DNA of 64,000 nt. Source: Cephalotus follicularis (lineage: Eukaryota > Streptophyta > Magnoliopsida > Oxalidales > Cephalotaceae). How positions within the stretch are numbered: the first letter of the stretch is position 1; each line of letters begins with the position of its first letter. The stretch is taken from positions 168,409 through 232,408 of the forward strand of contig BDDD01000543.1 of assembly GCA_001972305.1 (NCBI GenBank). Reading direction: 5' to 3'. The notes beneath the pieces are model-generated. The model did no database searches. It saw only the letters and a program-made list of their open reading frames with translations, and had not been told where the DNA came from. A program made the translations under genes and the position numbers. Shown one piece after another: positions 47,885-60,567 of this stretch.

Positions 47885-49435
47885 ATGGCACGAACAAGGA
47901 ACACCCCTCTGAGGACCGAACAAGTTGTGGCTCAGGATGGAGCAAGAAATGAGCCTGTAATTGACGAGATGGTTAGACAAGATGTGGCTCAGGAAGTGAA
48001 CCGAGTGATGCAGCAACAGCAAAATCATGAGCACGGTCGTCGTGATCAAGTAGCTGGGGAGAATGTACCCGTTGATGCTCATGCAGCTAGAAGAGTTGGA
48101 GACGATCCTGATACTCTAGTTCATGTATGGCTGGAAAGGTTCCAAAAACAGAGACCGCGATCCTTTACTTCGGCGCCAACACCAGTGGAGGCTGAGCATT
48201 GGATTGCTCATTTGGAGAAGATTTTTTATGTGCTGGAATGCAGTGATAATCAGAAGGTTAAGTTGGCTGCGTATAAGCTGGAGGGCGATGCCCAGACATG
48301 GTGGAAGACCTTGAAAATAGCTAAGGGTGGAGGATTTGTTGAAACTTTGTCTTGGTCTGATTTCTGTGAGATCTTTTATCAGCAGTATTTCCCCACTGCT
48401 GATAAAGAGGCTTATGCTAAGGAGTTTCTAATGACGAGACAGAAGGAAGGTGAGTCTGTTACGGAGTTTTTAGCCCGGTTTACCAGGTTGGCAGGCTTTG
48501 CAAGACCTGCAGCGGGATCGGCAGCAGAACATGCAAAAAAGTTTAAATGGAAGTTGCATTATCAGCTTAGGGGTAAGCTGATTAACTCGAGGTTTGCGGA
48601 TGTGTCAGAGGTTGCAAACGCTGCGAAGAACATAGAAATGGAAAGGTTGGATTTTCAGGCTGGTCGTTTAGAAGGAGAAAAGAAGAGAAATAGGGGAGAC
48701 TCTCAGGGCCAAAACTCGGAGCAGCAGGGTAAGGGCCGAAATGGTAAGCAGCAAAAGAAACACAATAACCGAGGAGGGGGCAATCTGGAAATGATCAAAG
48801 GTAGAATCAAGGAGCTACTGGTAGGGGTAACCCCAAATTTTCAGATTGCACAGTGTGAGACTTGTGGGAAGAGGCATCCGGTTGGGACTTGTTACAAGGC
48901 TTCGGGAGCATGCTTTGTGTGCGGATAGCAGGGCCACCGTTTTATGGATTGCACAGACCCTCGAGCAAAGGAGAGGAAAGGTAATGGCGAAGACGCAGGA
49001 CATCGCAATGTAGGTGGCCGAGTCTTTGCTTTGACTACTCATCAGGCAGCGGGTGCTCCAGGTATTGTTTCGGGTTACGTCTCTGTTCGTTGTCGTATGG
49101 CTTATGTTTTGTATGATACTGGATCGGCTCACTCTGTAGTAGCGAGATCTTTTGTTCGGCAACTTAGCTTTGGTTCTTTCGACCCCTATGGGGACATCTG
49201 TTGTGATATCTGAATGTTTTCGTGCTTGTCCTATCGTTTTTGATGATCGCGTTTGAGATGCGGATCTTTTCCCAATAGATATGCATGACTTTGACATGAT
49301 TCTTGGCATGGATTGGTTAGATCGCCATCGTGCCACGATTGACTGTCACACTCGGAGGGTTTTGTTTGGGGATGTGGATAGACCTGATTTTGTTTATCAG
49401 GGTTCACAGTCGAGAAAAGAAGTTAAGGTTTTTTC
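47885..49435 (+). pseudogene. Element B gag and protease fossil, block 1
   Basis: Gag begins MARTRNTPLRTEQ at 47885. The capsid-like part has HWIAHLEKIFYVLECSD and AQTWWKTL (about 48195-48310), then YFPTADKEAYAKEFL, followed by a basic Gln/Asn-rich linker. The zinc module has CETCGKRHPVGTC and a second CFVCG...GH...C knuckle (about 48855-48955). The protease region has AYVLYDTGSAHSVV (about 49098-49140), with the catalytic D-T-G, and FDMILGMDWLDRHRATIDC (about 49285-49345). The block ends at the target duplication of C. A few breaks are present. Confidence 0.88.
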
Positions 49436-49994
49436 TGTAATAACCGCAAATTCAATTCGTGTACATTGTAATATTGATGAATAAAATGTGCACTTATTTG
49501 AATTTAATGTCCAATTATTATACGATTTGTGGTTGATTGGCATACTTAAATGATATTTTAAATATAAACTGTCATACATGTTGCATCCATATATTCCTTA
49601 GCATGCATTATCTTCCTACTTAGCCAAGTGAGGACAACGGCTAACCCCTACAATTTCAGATTGAGCGAAGACTTGGAGATTGCTGCTGAAGCTTGGAGAG
49701 CTTCTATTTATCATCTTAAAGTTGTTGTTTTATGATGATGTATAGCTTTTTAATGAACGGTTCATACCCCATTACTGTTGTACTTTTCCTTATGTGTAAG
49801 GATAATTATTTTGGCTTGTACCTGCACGTAGTATGGGCTGCGTGCGGATGACTTATGTTTTGATATTCCGGCTTATTGAATGCTTCCACAAATTATTTAT
49901 GGATTGTTAAATGGAATGCTGGAATATTATTTTAAATGCTGATATCACCATATATGCTTGTGTCTTAATTGGATATGGTAAGGCAGGTGTGACA
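49436..49994 (+). repeat. Element C 5' LTR, short form (559 bp)
   Basis: It starts TGTAATAACCGC and ends CAGGTGTGACA. Both ends match the 3' LTR. It is less than a quarter of the 3' LTR length and has no GTCGAC-unit cluster. It contains CTTAGCCAAGTGAGGACAAC, shared with F. Confidence 0.9.
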
Positions 49995-49999
49995 AAGCA

Positions 50000-50011
50000 T
50001 GGTATCAGAGC
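50000..50011 (+). other. Element C primer-binding site
   Basis: TGGTATCAGAGC, an exact initiator tRNA-Met-type site, lies five bases after the LTR end. Confidence 0.93.
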
Positions 50012-50099
50012 ATATTCCATATATGCTAGCTGGGATAAGTTTCTCGAAAATTAAGTGAATTGTTTCCTAATGATTATGCCATTCCATATAGGAACCTGA

Positions 50100-53000
50100 A
50101 TGGATCTCCGAAGAGGAAGAAGAGGAAGGCGTTTAGCCGACGAAGGTGTCAACGCACCGCCGGTACCTGGAAATGACCCGGCAGTGAATGAAGGAGTGAA
50201 TGTTCCCCCAGTGTATGACGAGAGGAGTCACTTTGACCGCATGGTTGATCTCTTTCAACAGCAGATGCAAGCGAACGCAGCAAACATGGAACAGATTCAA
50301 CAAATGTACGAGGCTAACCGTACCTATCAGCAAGCACCTGAAGCTTGCCATGCCGATGGATTTGGCAGAGATCTGAAGCGGTTCATGAGACAGAATCCTC
50401 CGACTTTCAATAATGAACTGAATGCTACTGTGGCCGAGCAGTGGATAAGAGACTTGGAGAAAATATTTGCTGCTTTGGAGTGTACCAATGAGCAGAAACT
50501 CAATTTTGCTGTGTACCACTTATGGGGCGAGGCTACTTACTGGTGGGAAAGAACTGAAGTAAAATAGGAAGCCCATGGACTTGACAGGACTTGGGACAAA
50601 TTTCAATCCGAGTTCCTTGAGGCTTATGTGCCGCAGATAGAGCGTGACCGATGAGAGACAGAACTAATGGAGTTACGTCAAGGAGACATGACGGTAGCTC
50701 AGTACTAGACAAGATTTGTGGAACTGGCAAGAAATACACCTTATCTGGTGGAGGGTGAATCACAAATGATCCGAAGGTTTCTAAAAGGCCTTCGATCTGA
50801 CATCAGATCTAAACTGTTGATGTTGTAGCTGACATCTTTTGTTGAAGTTGCTGAGAGGGCGATGATTCTTGAAGCAGATGCCAATGAAAGGAGAGCAGAA
50901 CGGTCTCGAACTAATCAATCGAGGGCTGCATAGTCACAAGGGTAGGGAAGTAATAATCCTGCTAGGTCAACAAATTCTGACAACCGAGGTCAAGGAGGTT
51001 CTCGACGCAGGGATTCACGGTCAAGGACACCTAGCCTAAACAGTCAACAGAATGCAAGTGGATGTGCTTTTTGCGCTCGTCAGAACCATGATGAGACTGA
51101 GTTCTTGAAGAAGATGGGAAAGTGCTTGAGGTGTGGTTCACAAGAGCACATGCTGAATAATTGCCCAAAGATGAGGGATCAAGCACGCGGCCAACAAGGA
51201 AGTGCTGGTGCTAGTGGTAGTGTTGCGGCGGCTCAACCGCGGAGAGACACCGGAAATGGAATCGTGAAAGGTAGGGTCTACACCTTATCTAAAGATGATG
51301 TGCCAGAAGCTAATACTGTTGTGGGAGGTACTATTTACATATCTGGCATACTAGCTCATGTATTGATTGACCCTGGTGCGACACATTCATTCATTGCATC
51401 TGAATTTGCTCACAATTTGCATGGTAATACTTCGAGAGTACCTTATGTATTGGAAGTGAGTACTCCTGCGGGTACTTGTCTTCTATCTGATACTGTTATG
51501 AAAGACTGTGAGATCATGGTAGCTGGGATACAATTATCTGCTGACCTGATAGTGTTACCTATCCGGGATTTTGATGTAATATTAGGGATGGACTGGCTGT
51601 ACGTTCATCATGCTTGTGTTGATTGTTACAACAAGATGATGACATTTTATCTTCGAGATGGGACTGAGTGCAAGTTTAACGGGGAGAAGAATGTTACTGC
51701 TCTGATCATTTCATATACTCGAGCACAGAAGTATCTCAAGCAAGGATGCGAAGGCTATTTGGCGTATGTGATTGACCATATGAAAGGTACGCCCAGGATT
51801 GAACAAGTGCCTGTTGTATGTGAATTTCCTGATGTATTTCCAGATGAACTCACTTCGTTGGCACCGGAGAGGGATATAGAGTTCAGTATTGAGTTATTGC
51901 CTGGAACTGCTCCTATATCCAGAGAACAGTACAGAATGGCTCCTGCCGAACTGAAGGAGTTGAAGGTTCAATTACAGGATTACCTTGATAAAGGTTTTAT
52001 TAGACCGAGTGTATCACCGTGGGGAGCACCGGTTCTACTTGTGAAGAAGAAGGATGGATCGATGCGGCTATGCATTGATTACAGGCTGCTAAATCAGGTG
52101 ACTGTTAAGAACAAGTATCCTCTGCCACATATTGAGGAGTTGTTCGACCAATTGCAAGGTTCAACTGTATTCTCCAAACTTGACCTAAGAACAGGTTATC
52201 ATCAGTTGAAGATCAGAGAAGGCGATGTGGAGAAAACTGCATTTCGAACCAGATATGGGCACTACGAATTTCTGATACTGCCATTTGGTTTGACAAATGC
52301 TCCTGCAGCCTTTATGTGTTTAATGAACAGAGTGTTCCAACCCTATCTTGATCAGTTTGTCGTTATATTCTTGGATGATATCCTAATATATTCAAAGAGC
52401 ATTGAGGAACACATGCAGCATTTGAGAATTGTATTGCAGACACTGCGGAAGGAATAGCTATATGCCAAATTCAGCAAGTGCAAATTTTGGCTGGATCATG
52501 TGACTTTCCTAGGTCACATTGTGTCGAGTGAAGGATTATCAGTGGATCCTTCAAAGATAGAGAGTATTGTTGATTGGCCCCAACCGAAGAACGTTACGAA
52601 GGTTCTTAGTTTCTTGGGATTGGCTGGCTACTACCGGAGATTCATTGAGGGATTTTTGAAACTTGCTACACCGCTGACACAATTGACTCAGAAGAAGTCA
52701 AGTTTTGTGTGGGATGATTCTTGGGAGGCAAGTTTCCAAGAGGTTAAGAGTCGATTGATTTCGGCTCTAGTGTTGGCATTACCTGAGGGTAATGAGGGAT
52801 TTACTGTCTATACTGATGCTTCTGGGAAAGGACTGGGATGCGTTCTTATGTAACATGGCAGGGTGATTGCATACTCATCAAGGAAGTTAAAGTCGTACGA
52901 GGAAAATTATCCCGTACACGATCTTGAGTTGGCAGCCATAGTGTTTGCTTTGAAGAAATGGAGGCACTACCTCTATGGTGCTCAGTTTGAGATCTTTACT

Positions 53001-54689
53001 GACCATAAGAGTTTGAAGTATTTGTTTTCCCAGAAGGAGCTTAACATGAGACAAAGACGATGGGTAGAGTTCTTTAATGACTACAACTGCAACATTCAAT
53101 ACCACCCGGGAAAGGTGAATGTAGTGGCTGATGCGCTGAGTCATAAGGTAGTGATTGCTGGAGCAATGGTTACACAGTGGAAGCTATTTTAGGAATTTCA
53201 GAGATGGAATCCATTCATGGTTTCCCGAAGAGCTATAGTGGCAAGTCTGAGAGCACAACCGGAACTTCTGGAACATATTCTGACTGCTCAGTATAGTGAT
53301 TCTGAATTGTGGAGTATTGGTGAGAACCTAAACGCTGAGTCTGAGTTCTCCATTCATACTGATGGCATACTGAGGTTCCGAGGGAGGATATGTGTTCCGA
53401 ATGACGAGGGCATCAAGAATGAGCTACTGCAACAATCTCACAAATCGAGATACAGTGTTCACCCTGGAAGTTCCAAGATGTGGCACGATCTGAAAAAGAA
53501 CTACTGGTGGTGTGGTATGAAATGGGAGATTGCAGAATGTGTAGCAAGATGTTTGACCTGCCAGAGAGTGAAGGCTGAACATCAGAAACTTGCGGGACTG
53601 CTACAATCGTTACCATTGGTTGAATGGAAATGGGAGCATGTGACCATGGACTTTGTATCGGGACTGCCGAGGTCACAGAATCAACATGAAGCAGTGTGGG
53701 TTGTGGTGGACAGACTCACCAAGACTGCTCACTTTCTTCCGATGAACATGACATATTCCATCGAGAAGCTTGCTCGATTGTATATCCGGGAGATAGCGAG
53801 ATTTCATGGGGTGCCAGTCAGTATTGTCTGCGACCGAGATGCTAGATTTACTTCGAGGTTCTGGAAGAAGTTCCAAACAGCTATGGGAACAACCTTGAAC
53901 TTTAGCATTGCATTTCAGCCCCAGACTGACGGACAGTCCAAGCGTACTATTCAGACTCTGGAGGATATGCTACGGGCTTGTATGATTGATTTTGCTGGGA
54001 GTTGGGAGGATCATCTGGCACTGATTGAGTTCTCCTACAACAACAGTTTTCATACCAGCTTTGGAATGGCTCCATATGAAGCCTTGTATCGAAGGAAATG
54101 TAGATCACCTATTTGCTGGGACGAGGTAGGTGAGAGACAAGAGTTGGGACTGGACTTGGTACAAGAGACCACTGATAAAGTAGAGATGATCAAGAAGAGA
54201 CTGCTAGCTGCACAAAGTCGGTAGAAGAGTTACGCCGATAGCAAGAAAAGGAAGCTAGAATTCGAGAAGGGGGATCATGTTTTCCTAAAGATCTCGCCTT
54301 CGAAAGGGATACACCGTTTTGGCCTCAAAGGGAAGTTGGCTCCAAGGTATATTGGACCTTACGAGATAGTGGAGAGAGTGGGGGAGGTAGCATATCAGAT
54401 TGCTCTACCGCCTAGCTTGTCGGATGTGCATAACATATTTCATGTTTCCATGCTATGAAAATATGTGCCCGAGCCATCTCACATTTTGAGCTACGACCAT
54501 GGATTCATTAGTCCTAGATTGACATATGAGGAAAGGCCGACAAGGATAGTGGATCTAATGGAAAAGGTTCTAAGGAACAAGAACATTCCTATGGTAAAGG
54601 TGCTGTGGCGTTTTCACGGAGCGGAGGAAGCGACGTGGGAGCGTGAGGACGAAATGAGGGAGACATTTCCCCACTTGTTCGGAATGTAA
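50100..54689 (+). pseudogene. Element C gag-pol polyprotein fossil
   Basis: Start MDLRRGRRGRRL at 50100; end PHLFGM and stop at 54689. Approximate positions are: gag 50100-51050 (WIRDLEKIFAALECTNEQ, YHLWGEATYWWERT); zinc knuckles 51063-51165 ([14 protein letters not shown]); protease about 51352-51600 ([27 protein letters not shown]); RT 51980-52440 ([23 protein letters not shown]); RNase H 52800-53150 ([27 protein letters not shown]); integrase 53440-54170 (HPGSSKMWHDLK, CLTCQRVKAEH, MDFVSGLPRSQNQHEAVW, TIQTLEDMLRAC); and a chromodomain-like tail 54530-54689 (VLWRFHGAEEATWEREDEM). It is the same family as F by gag and pol. About ten breaks are present. Confidence 0.92.
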
Positions 54690-54722
54690 TGTAAGGGCTA
54701 AATTCGAGGACGAATTTTCGTT

Positions 54723-54735
54723 AAGGAGGGGGGAA
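54723..54735 (+). other. Element C polypurine tract
   Basis: AAGGAGGGGGGAA immediately precedes the 3' LTR start TGTAATAACC. Confidence 0.9.
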
Positions 54736-54883
54736 TGTAATAACCGCAAATTCAATTCGTGTACATTGTAATATTGATGAATAAAATGTGCACTTATTTG
54801 AATTTAATGTCCAATTATTATACGATTTGTGGTTGCTAGTTTTATTTGTGCAAAGGAACCTAAAATAACAAAAAAAAAAAAAA

Positions 54884-54955
54884 CAGCCATCGACAGCCGA
54901 CAGTCACAGGGGAACAGTCGACTGTCTGAGGCAAGAGTGGACAGTCGACTGGAAT
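54884..54955 (+). repeat. GTCGAC-unit cluster 1, C 3' LTR
   Basis: About five units (CATCGACAGC, CCGACAGTCA, CAGTCGACTG, CAGTCGACTG), about 150 bases from the LTR start. The dialect is that of E and H, not that of its sister F. Confidence 0.75.
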
Positions 54956-55994
54956 GGTACAGAACAGACATCTGGCATGCGCAGAGACAAGGAGGACAGG
55001 TGTGCTAGTCGTGGCATGCATGAAGAATGCGTGTCACCACCTGCCATAACATGCAAGGGAAATACCTTGCATGTCCTCTATTCCCTCTGCAAGATTTGCA
55101 GACCTGCAACCTGCAAAAATAGAAGAGAAAAGGTAAGAAAAGAAGTGCATGCGAGAGAGAGAAGGTGGGAAGGCTGAGTTACGAGAATCTGGCGAAGCTT
55201 TATATCAGCTGTCCATAAGCTGAATGTGAGTTAGAAAGCAATAAAGTTGAGGAGAATTCCTGAAAATTTGGGAAAGCTTGCATTTGAGGATTTGGTGAGC
55301 TCAAAGAAAGACTTGGAAGCTTTGGATATCTCCTGGTAAGTTTCAAATTCGAGCTCCCTGCTGATGATGTAATCTGTCAAGAATGTGACTAGGAATGTTT
55401 AATATCTTCTGTCCATAATGCTACAATTAGAAATGATAATGAGAGGGATTAAGAAATAATGGATGTGAAGCTAAGGAAATTGTTGGTAACTCTAACTTGG
55501 ATTATAGATGTTGTTAGTTGTCAAGATAAATGTACATTGATTCTCTTAAGTATCTATTTACACCTTCTGTCCACACGTTAGAAACAAGCAATCTGGAATT
55601 GAAATATATATTGACCAAGAGTTCAAGTGGAAGTTGTAAAATGGAAGTCTAAGACTTAAGGAATTGATAATAGGCTACTGTTGAAGTAGTAATTGTAACT
55701 GATAATTAGTCAAACCTACTGGTTAATGACTGAACCTACATGCATGCACTGTATAGATTGTTTCTGCTGGAATTAAAGAAGTGATTGGAGAAAGAGTCTT
55801 GGAAACTCAAAGAGAAAGATCAATTACAATTGATCTTGGGATAGCAATTGAGGTTGGGGTAATGACATGTTTATGGAAGATATTTTATGCATATCATGTA
55901 TGTTTATTTTCTGTATGATTACATGTGCTGGATTGGTTAGAAATTGGACATTGAAATATATACAACCTGCTACTGCCTGCATTTCTGGGCAGAA

Positions 55995-56110
55995 GCAGTC
56001 GCCTGTTCTTCATGACAGTCGACTACTCAATGCATCCAGTTGACTGTCAAGGGAAAACAGTCGACTGCTCAACCAAAACAGCCGACTATTCTTGAGAAGC
56101 GCCGACTGTC
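55995..56110 (+). repeat. GTCGAC-unit cluster 2, C 3' LTR
   Basis: About six units (CAGTCGCCTG, CAGTCGACTA, CAGTTGACTG, CAGTCGACTG, CAGCCGACTA, CGCCGACTGT), about 1.1 kb after cluster 1. Confidence 0.8.
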
Positions 56111-57272
56111 CTGGGTTGAAGTTCTGATATAGGACATGTTTGGCCTTAATTTGAATTGATACTGTTAATTGGTATATACTAGTGACTGTTACAAACCCTA
56201 CTGATTTCATATTTACACAGATTGAACAAACTATGTGCTATATGCACAATTTATGATATTAACTATCATTTCAAATGAAAGATTATTGCTAAACGAACTA
56301 CTGATTTTCCTCCTATGAGAGGTACCTACTGTTTTGTTTCCCAATTGGAAACCACTACTGTATTGATATCGTTTTCCTCTTATGAGATGTACGATCACTG
56401 AATTGTCATATGTTTCTAAAGAAAACACTTAATATTGCATATTATATATATATGTGATATTACTATTGAACTAAAATGATTGAATTGATTGTCCTTGTTA
56501 TTGCCGATTAGTCGAGTGATGGCAGATGTCACTGGCTAACGGAGGTGGTCCTATGTGCCAGGAGTTGGCTAGAGTACACACCCAAAACTGTCTGCATTGC
56601 AGATCTTATTGTTAAACTGCCCGCTAACACCGGTAGTAAAATGTTACCTGATCTATCATCTTCGGAGTGTAGGGTGATAGATAGGTGGTGCGCAGTTGGT
56701 GCTAGGAGTTAGCGACATGTGACACTCAAACCACAGTATGAATTGATTGCACCCTTGTGCGGTATGCCTGCATTGTATTGTCTATCGCCACTTGGCATGA
56801 TTGCTTATATATTGGCATACTTAAATGATATTTTAAATATAAACTGTCATACATGTTGCATCCATATATTCCTTAGCATGCATTATCTTCCTACTTAGCC
56901 AAGTGAGGATAACGGCTAACCCCTACAATTTCAGATTGAGCGAAGACTTGGAGATTGCTGCTGAAGCTTGGAGAGCTTCTATTTATCATCTTAAGGTTGT
57001 TGTTTTATGATGATGTACTGTATTGTAATGAATTCATACCCCATTACTGTTGTACTTTTCCTTATGTGTAAGGATAATTATTTTGGCTTGTACCTACACG
57101 TAGTATGGGCTGCGTGCGGATGACTTATGTTTTGATATTCTGGCTTATTGAATGCTTCCGCAAATTATTTATGGATTTTTAAATGGAATGCTGGAATATT
57201 ATTTTAAATGTTGATATCACCATATATGCTTGTGTCTTAATTGGATATGGTAAGGCAGGGTGTGAAAATTTC

Positions 57273-60245
57273 TGCTTTGAAGGCTCGAAAATTGGTAGCT
57301 AAGGGTGCTGAGTGTTACCTAGCTATTGTAAAAGACATCTCTAAGGATGAGCCTCGCCTTGCGGACTATCCGGTTTTTAGAGAGTTTTATGATGTGTTTC
57401 CGGAGGAGTTACCGGGTTTGCCACCGCAACGGGAAGTGGAGTTTACCATCGAGCTTATTCCCGGAGCGGCACCAATATCTAAAGCACCTTACAGAATGGC
57501 ACCATTAGAATTGCAAGAACTGAAGGAACAATTACAAGAATTGTTGGATCGGGGTTTTATCCAGCCTAGTGTTTCATCGTGGGGAGCTCCGGTTCTTTTT
57601 GTCAAGAAGAAGGACGGATCTATGAGGTTGTGCATAGACTACAGAGAGCTTAATCGGATCACTATTAGAAATAAATACCCTCTGCCTAGGATTGATGACC
57701 TTTTTGATGCATTCGAAGATGCACGGTATTTTTCTAAGATCGATTTGAGATCGGGTTATCATCAACTACGGGTGAAAGATGAAGACATAGCTAAGACTGC
57801 TTTTCGTACACGGTACAGACATTATGAATTTCTGGTGATGCCATTTGGACTTACAAATGCGCCGACAGTCTTTATGGATTTGATGAATTGGGTGTTTCAT
57901 GAATACTTAGACAAGTTTGTGATTGTGTTCATTGATGACATCCTTGTGTATTCCAAGTCGAGAAAAGAACATGAAGCTCAACTTCGGATAGTGTTGTGTA
58001 TTTTGAGGAAGAATCAGCTTTATGCGAAGTTTTCGAAGTGTGAATTTTGGTTGGAGCAGGTAACATTTTTAGGCCATGTGGTTACAGCAGGTGGTATTAG
58101 TGTGGATCCTGCAAAGGTTGAGGCTATTACCAAATGGCCGAGGCCTACTACAGTAACGGAAGTTAGGGGTTTTTTGGTCTAGCTGGCTACTATAGGCGGT
58201 TTGTGGAAGGCTTCTCCTCCATAGCCTTGCCACTGACACAACTTCTAAGAAAAAGAGCCAAGTTTGTGTGGAATGAAGAAAGGGAAGCAAGTTTTGAGAA
58301 ATTGAAGAACGGTCTGGTGTCTGCACCAATTCTTCGGTTACCGTCTGGGACAAGGGGATACCAGATTTACAGCGATGCTTCCAAGAAGGGTTTGGGATGC
58401 GTTCTTATGCAGCACGGTCATGTGATAGCCTATGCTTCAAGACAATTGAAGCCTTATGAAGTGAACTACCCTACACATGATCTGGAGTTAGCAGCTGTGG
58501 TTTTTGCGTTGAAAATTTGGAGGCACTATTTGTACGGAGAAACTTGTGATGTTTTCATTGATCACAAGAGTCTCAAGTACATCTTCAAGCAAAAGGAGTT
58601 GAATATGTGACAGAGGAGATGGTTGGAGCTTTTGAAGGACTATGACCTGAATATTCAGTACCACCCCGGTAAAGCAAATGTGGTAGCTGATGCGTTGAGT
58701 AGGAAGAATTCTGGAAGTGTAACGGCTTTGCTTACTCAGCCGCAGTTGATAGCAGATATGGAGCGTTTGGATTTGAATTTGTTTGTTCGGGGTTCTGGAG
58801 GTTATATGGCTAGTATGAGTATAGAGCCTACCCTTATATCTCGGATTAAGGCGGCTCAGAGTGATGATGGTGAACTATGGGCGTTAATCCAGAATGTTGA
58901 TGAAGGTAAACAGTCAGAGTTTCGTGTGGATGAACATGGAGTGATCTGGTTGGGTAGTCGATTGTGTGTGCCGACAGATACTACTATCAGAGATGCTGTT
59001 TTGTCAGAGGTGCACAGTTCTCTGTTCTCTATACATCCAGGTTCTACAAAAATGTATAGGGACTTGAAGCAGAATTTCTGGTGGAATGGAATGAAGAGGG
59101 ATGTAGCAGAGTGATCTGGTTGGGTAGTCGATTGTGTGTGCCAACGAGCCAGTGGTTTGTTACAGCCCTTGGAGGTTCTAGTTTGGAAATGGGAGAGCAT
59201 AGCAATGGACTTTGTTACAGGATTGCCAAGGACATTCAAGAGGAATGATACCATATGGGTAGTGGTGGATCGTTTGACTAAATCGGCACATTTCTTGGCT
59301 ATCCGGGAGAACTTTTCTGTAGACCGGTTGGTGGAAGTTTTTCAGCAAGAGATTGTGAGACTACATGGGACACCTGTATCCATTGTTTCGGATAGGGATC
59401 CTCGTTTCACGTCTAGATTTTGGAAGGGATTCCAGAAAGCTTGGGGAACACGGCTCAATTACAGTACAACTTTTCACCCACAGACAGATGGACAGTCGGA
59501 GAGGACCATCCAGACTTTAGAGGACATGCTGAGGTCTTGTGCATTAGAGTGGGATGGAAATTGGGATGAATATTTGGGCTTGGTGGAGTTCGCATATAAT
59601 AATAGTTGGTATGCTAGCATTCGGATGTCTCCGTTTGAGGCACTGTATGGGAGAAAATGTCGATCTCCGACATGTTGGGATGAGGTTGGAGAGAGAGCTA
59701 TCGAAGGACCTGAGCTAGTTCAGATCACTACTGAAAAAGTGACTGTAGCTAGGGAAAGACTGAAAGCAACTCAATCCCGACAGAAGAATTATGTAGATAA
59801 ACATCGGAGGGAATTGGAGTTTAGGGTTGGCGAACCCGTGTTTCTAAAACTTTCACCATGGAAAGGAGTTCGAAGGTTTGGCCTGAAGGGAAAGTTGAGT
59901 CCACGATTTATCAGGCCATTTGAAATTCTGGAAAGGATTGGAGCGGTTGCTTACCGGTTAGCTTTGCCTCCACAGTTATCTCATGTTCATAACGTGTTCC
60001 ATGTGTCTATGTTAAGGGGTTACCAGTACCATCCCTTGCACGTGGTTCACTACCCTTTTGATAGTATCCACGAGGAATTATCTTGCGATGAGGAGGTTGA
60101 GGCTATTTTGGATACACAAGAGAGGGTTACTCGTAGTAAGAATGTCCCTTTTGTAAAAGTCTTGTGGAAGAATCATCCCGAAAGCGAAGCTACTTGGGAG
60201 TTGGAGGAGCATATTCGAGAAATATATCCTCGCTTATCTGAATAA
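57273..60245 (+). pseudogene. Element B pol fossil, block 2 (RT to chromodomain)
   Basis: It resumes directly after the C target duplication with [19 protein letters not shown]. It continues with the protease-RT linker ([20 protein letters not shown]), RT about 57550-58000 ([22 protein letters not shown] near 57925), and RNase H about 58360-58710 ([31 protein letters not shown]). Integrase spans about 59000-59690 ([70 protein letters not shown]), with a chromodomain-like tail at about 60085-60245 (VKVLWKNHPESEATWELEEHI). Only a handful of breaks are visible, so it is the best-preserved pol here together with C and F. Confidence 0.92.
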
Positions 60246-60287
60246 GGTATGTGTACGGTTATGATTTCGGGACGAAATCTTTTTTTT

Positions 60288-60300
60288 ATGGGGGGGTGGA
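60288..60300 (+). other. Element B polypurine tract
   Basis: A G-rich run (TGGGGGGGTGGA) abuts the 3' LTR start TGTAATATCC. Confidence 0.8.
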
Positions 60301-60424
60301 TGTAATATCCCGTTTCTATGCTTACATGTTTTATGTTGGGTTTATACCTTTTTATATATGCTATGGTTTGTGAACGCTTTGATTTTTAGTTTGAAATTTC
60401 CTTTATTTTTTATTTATGGGCACA

Positions 60425-60567
60425 AAGCGCCGACGCTCTTATTAGAATCGCTGACGCTTTGGGTGCTGTGTGACACGTTGACGCCAAAACGTGTGACATC
60501 GACTCATTTTGTATTTAAGTGCTTAACTGTCGACACTTTAAGTAAACAGTCGACGCTTTAGTCGGCT
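60425..60567 (+). repeat. GTCGAC-unit cluster 1, B 3' LTR
   Basis: About seven GTCGACGCTTT-type units collinear with 45266-45410. Several CpG sites read as CG here but as CA/TG in the 5' LTR, and the reverse. Confidence 0.8.

Larger units (their letters stand above)
49436..57267 (+). mobile_element. Element C: Ty3/gypsy chromovirus of the F family, nested in B, broken
   Basis: It begins TGTAATAACCGC at 49436 with a short 5' LTR to 49994, PBS 50000-50011, gag-pol 50100-54689, polypurine tract 54723-54735, and a long 3' LTR 54736-57267. Flanks TTTTC (49431-49435) and ATTTC (57268-57272) are a target duplication with one difference. The first 100 bases of the two LTRs look identical and the rest differ by about 2%, so this is one of the youngest events. 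Coding order and motifs match F closely. About ten breaks are present. Confidence 0.92.
54736..57267 (+). repeat. Element C 3' LTR, long form (about 2.53 kb)
   Basis: It starts as the 5' LTR and ends GGGTGTGAAA. A central stretch not present in the 5' LTR contains two CAGTCGACTG-type clusters. It also contains GGCAGATGTCACTGGCTAAC and the GCCACTTGGCATGATTGC block, both shared with the F 5' LTR. A frame opening at 57241 starts in this LTR and only runs into element B pol by position; that ATG is not a native start. Confidence 0.9.
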
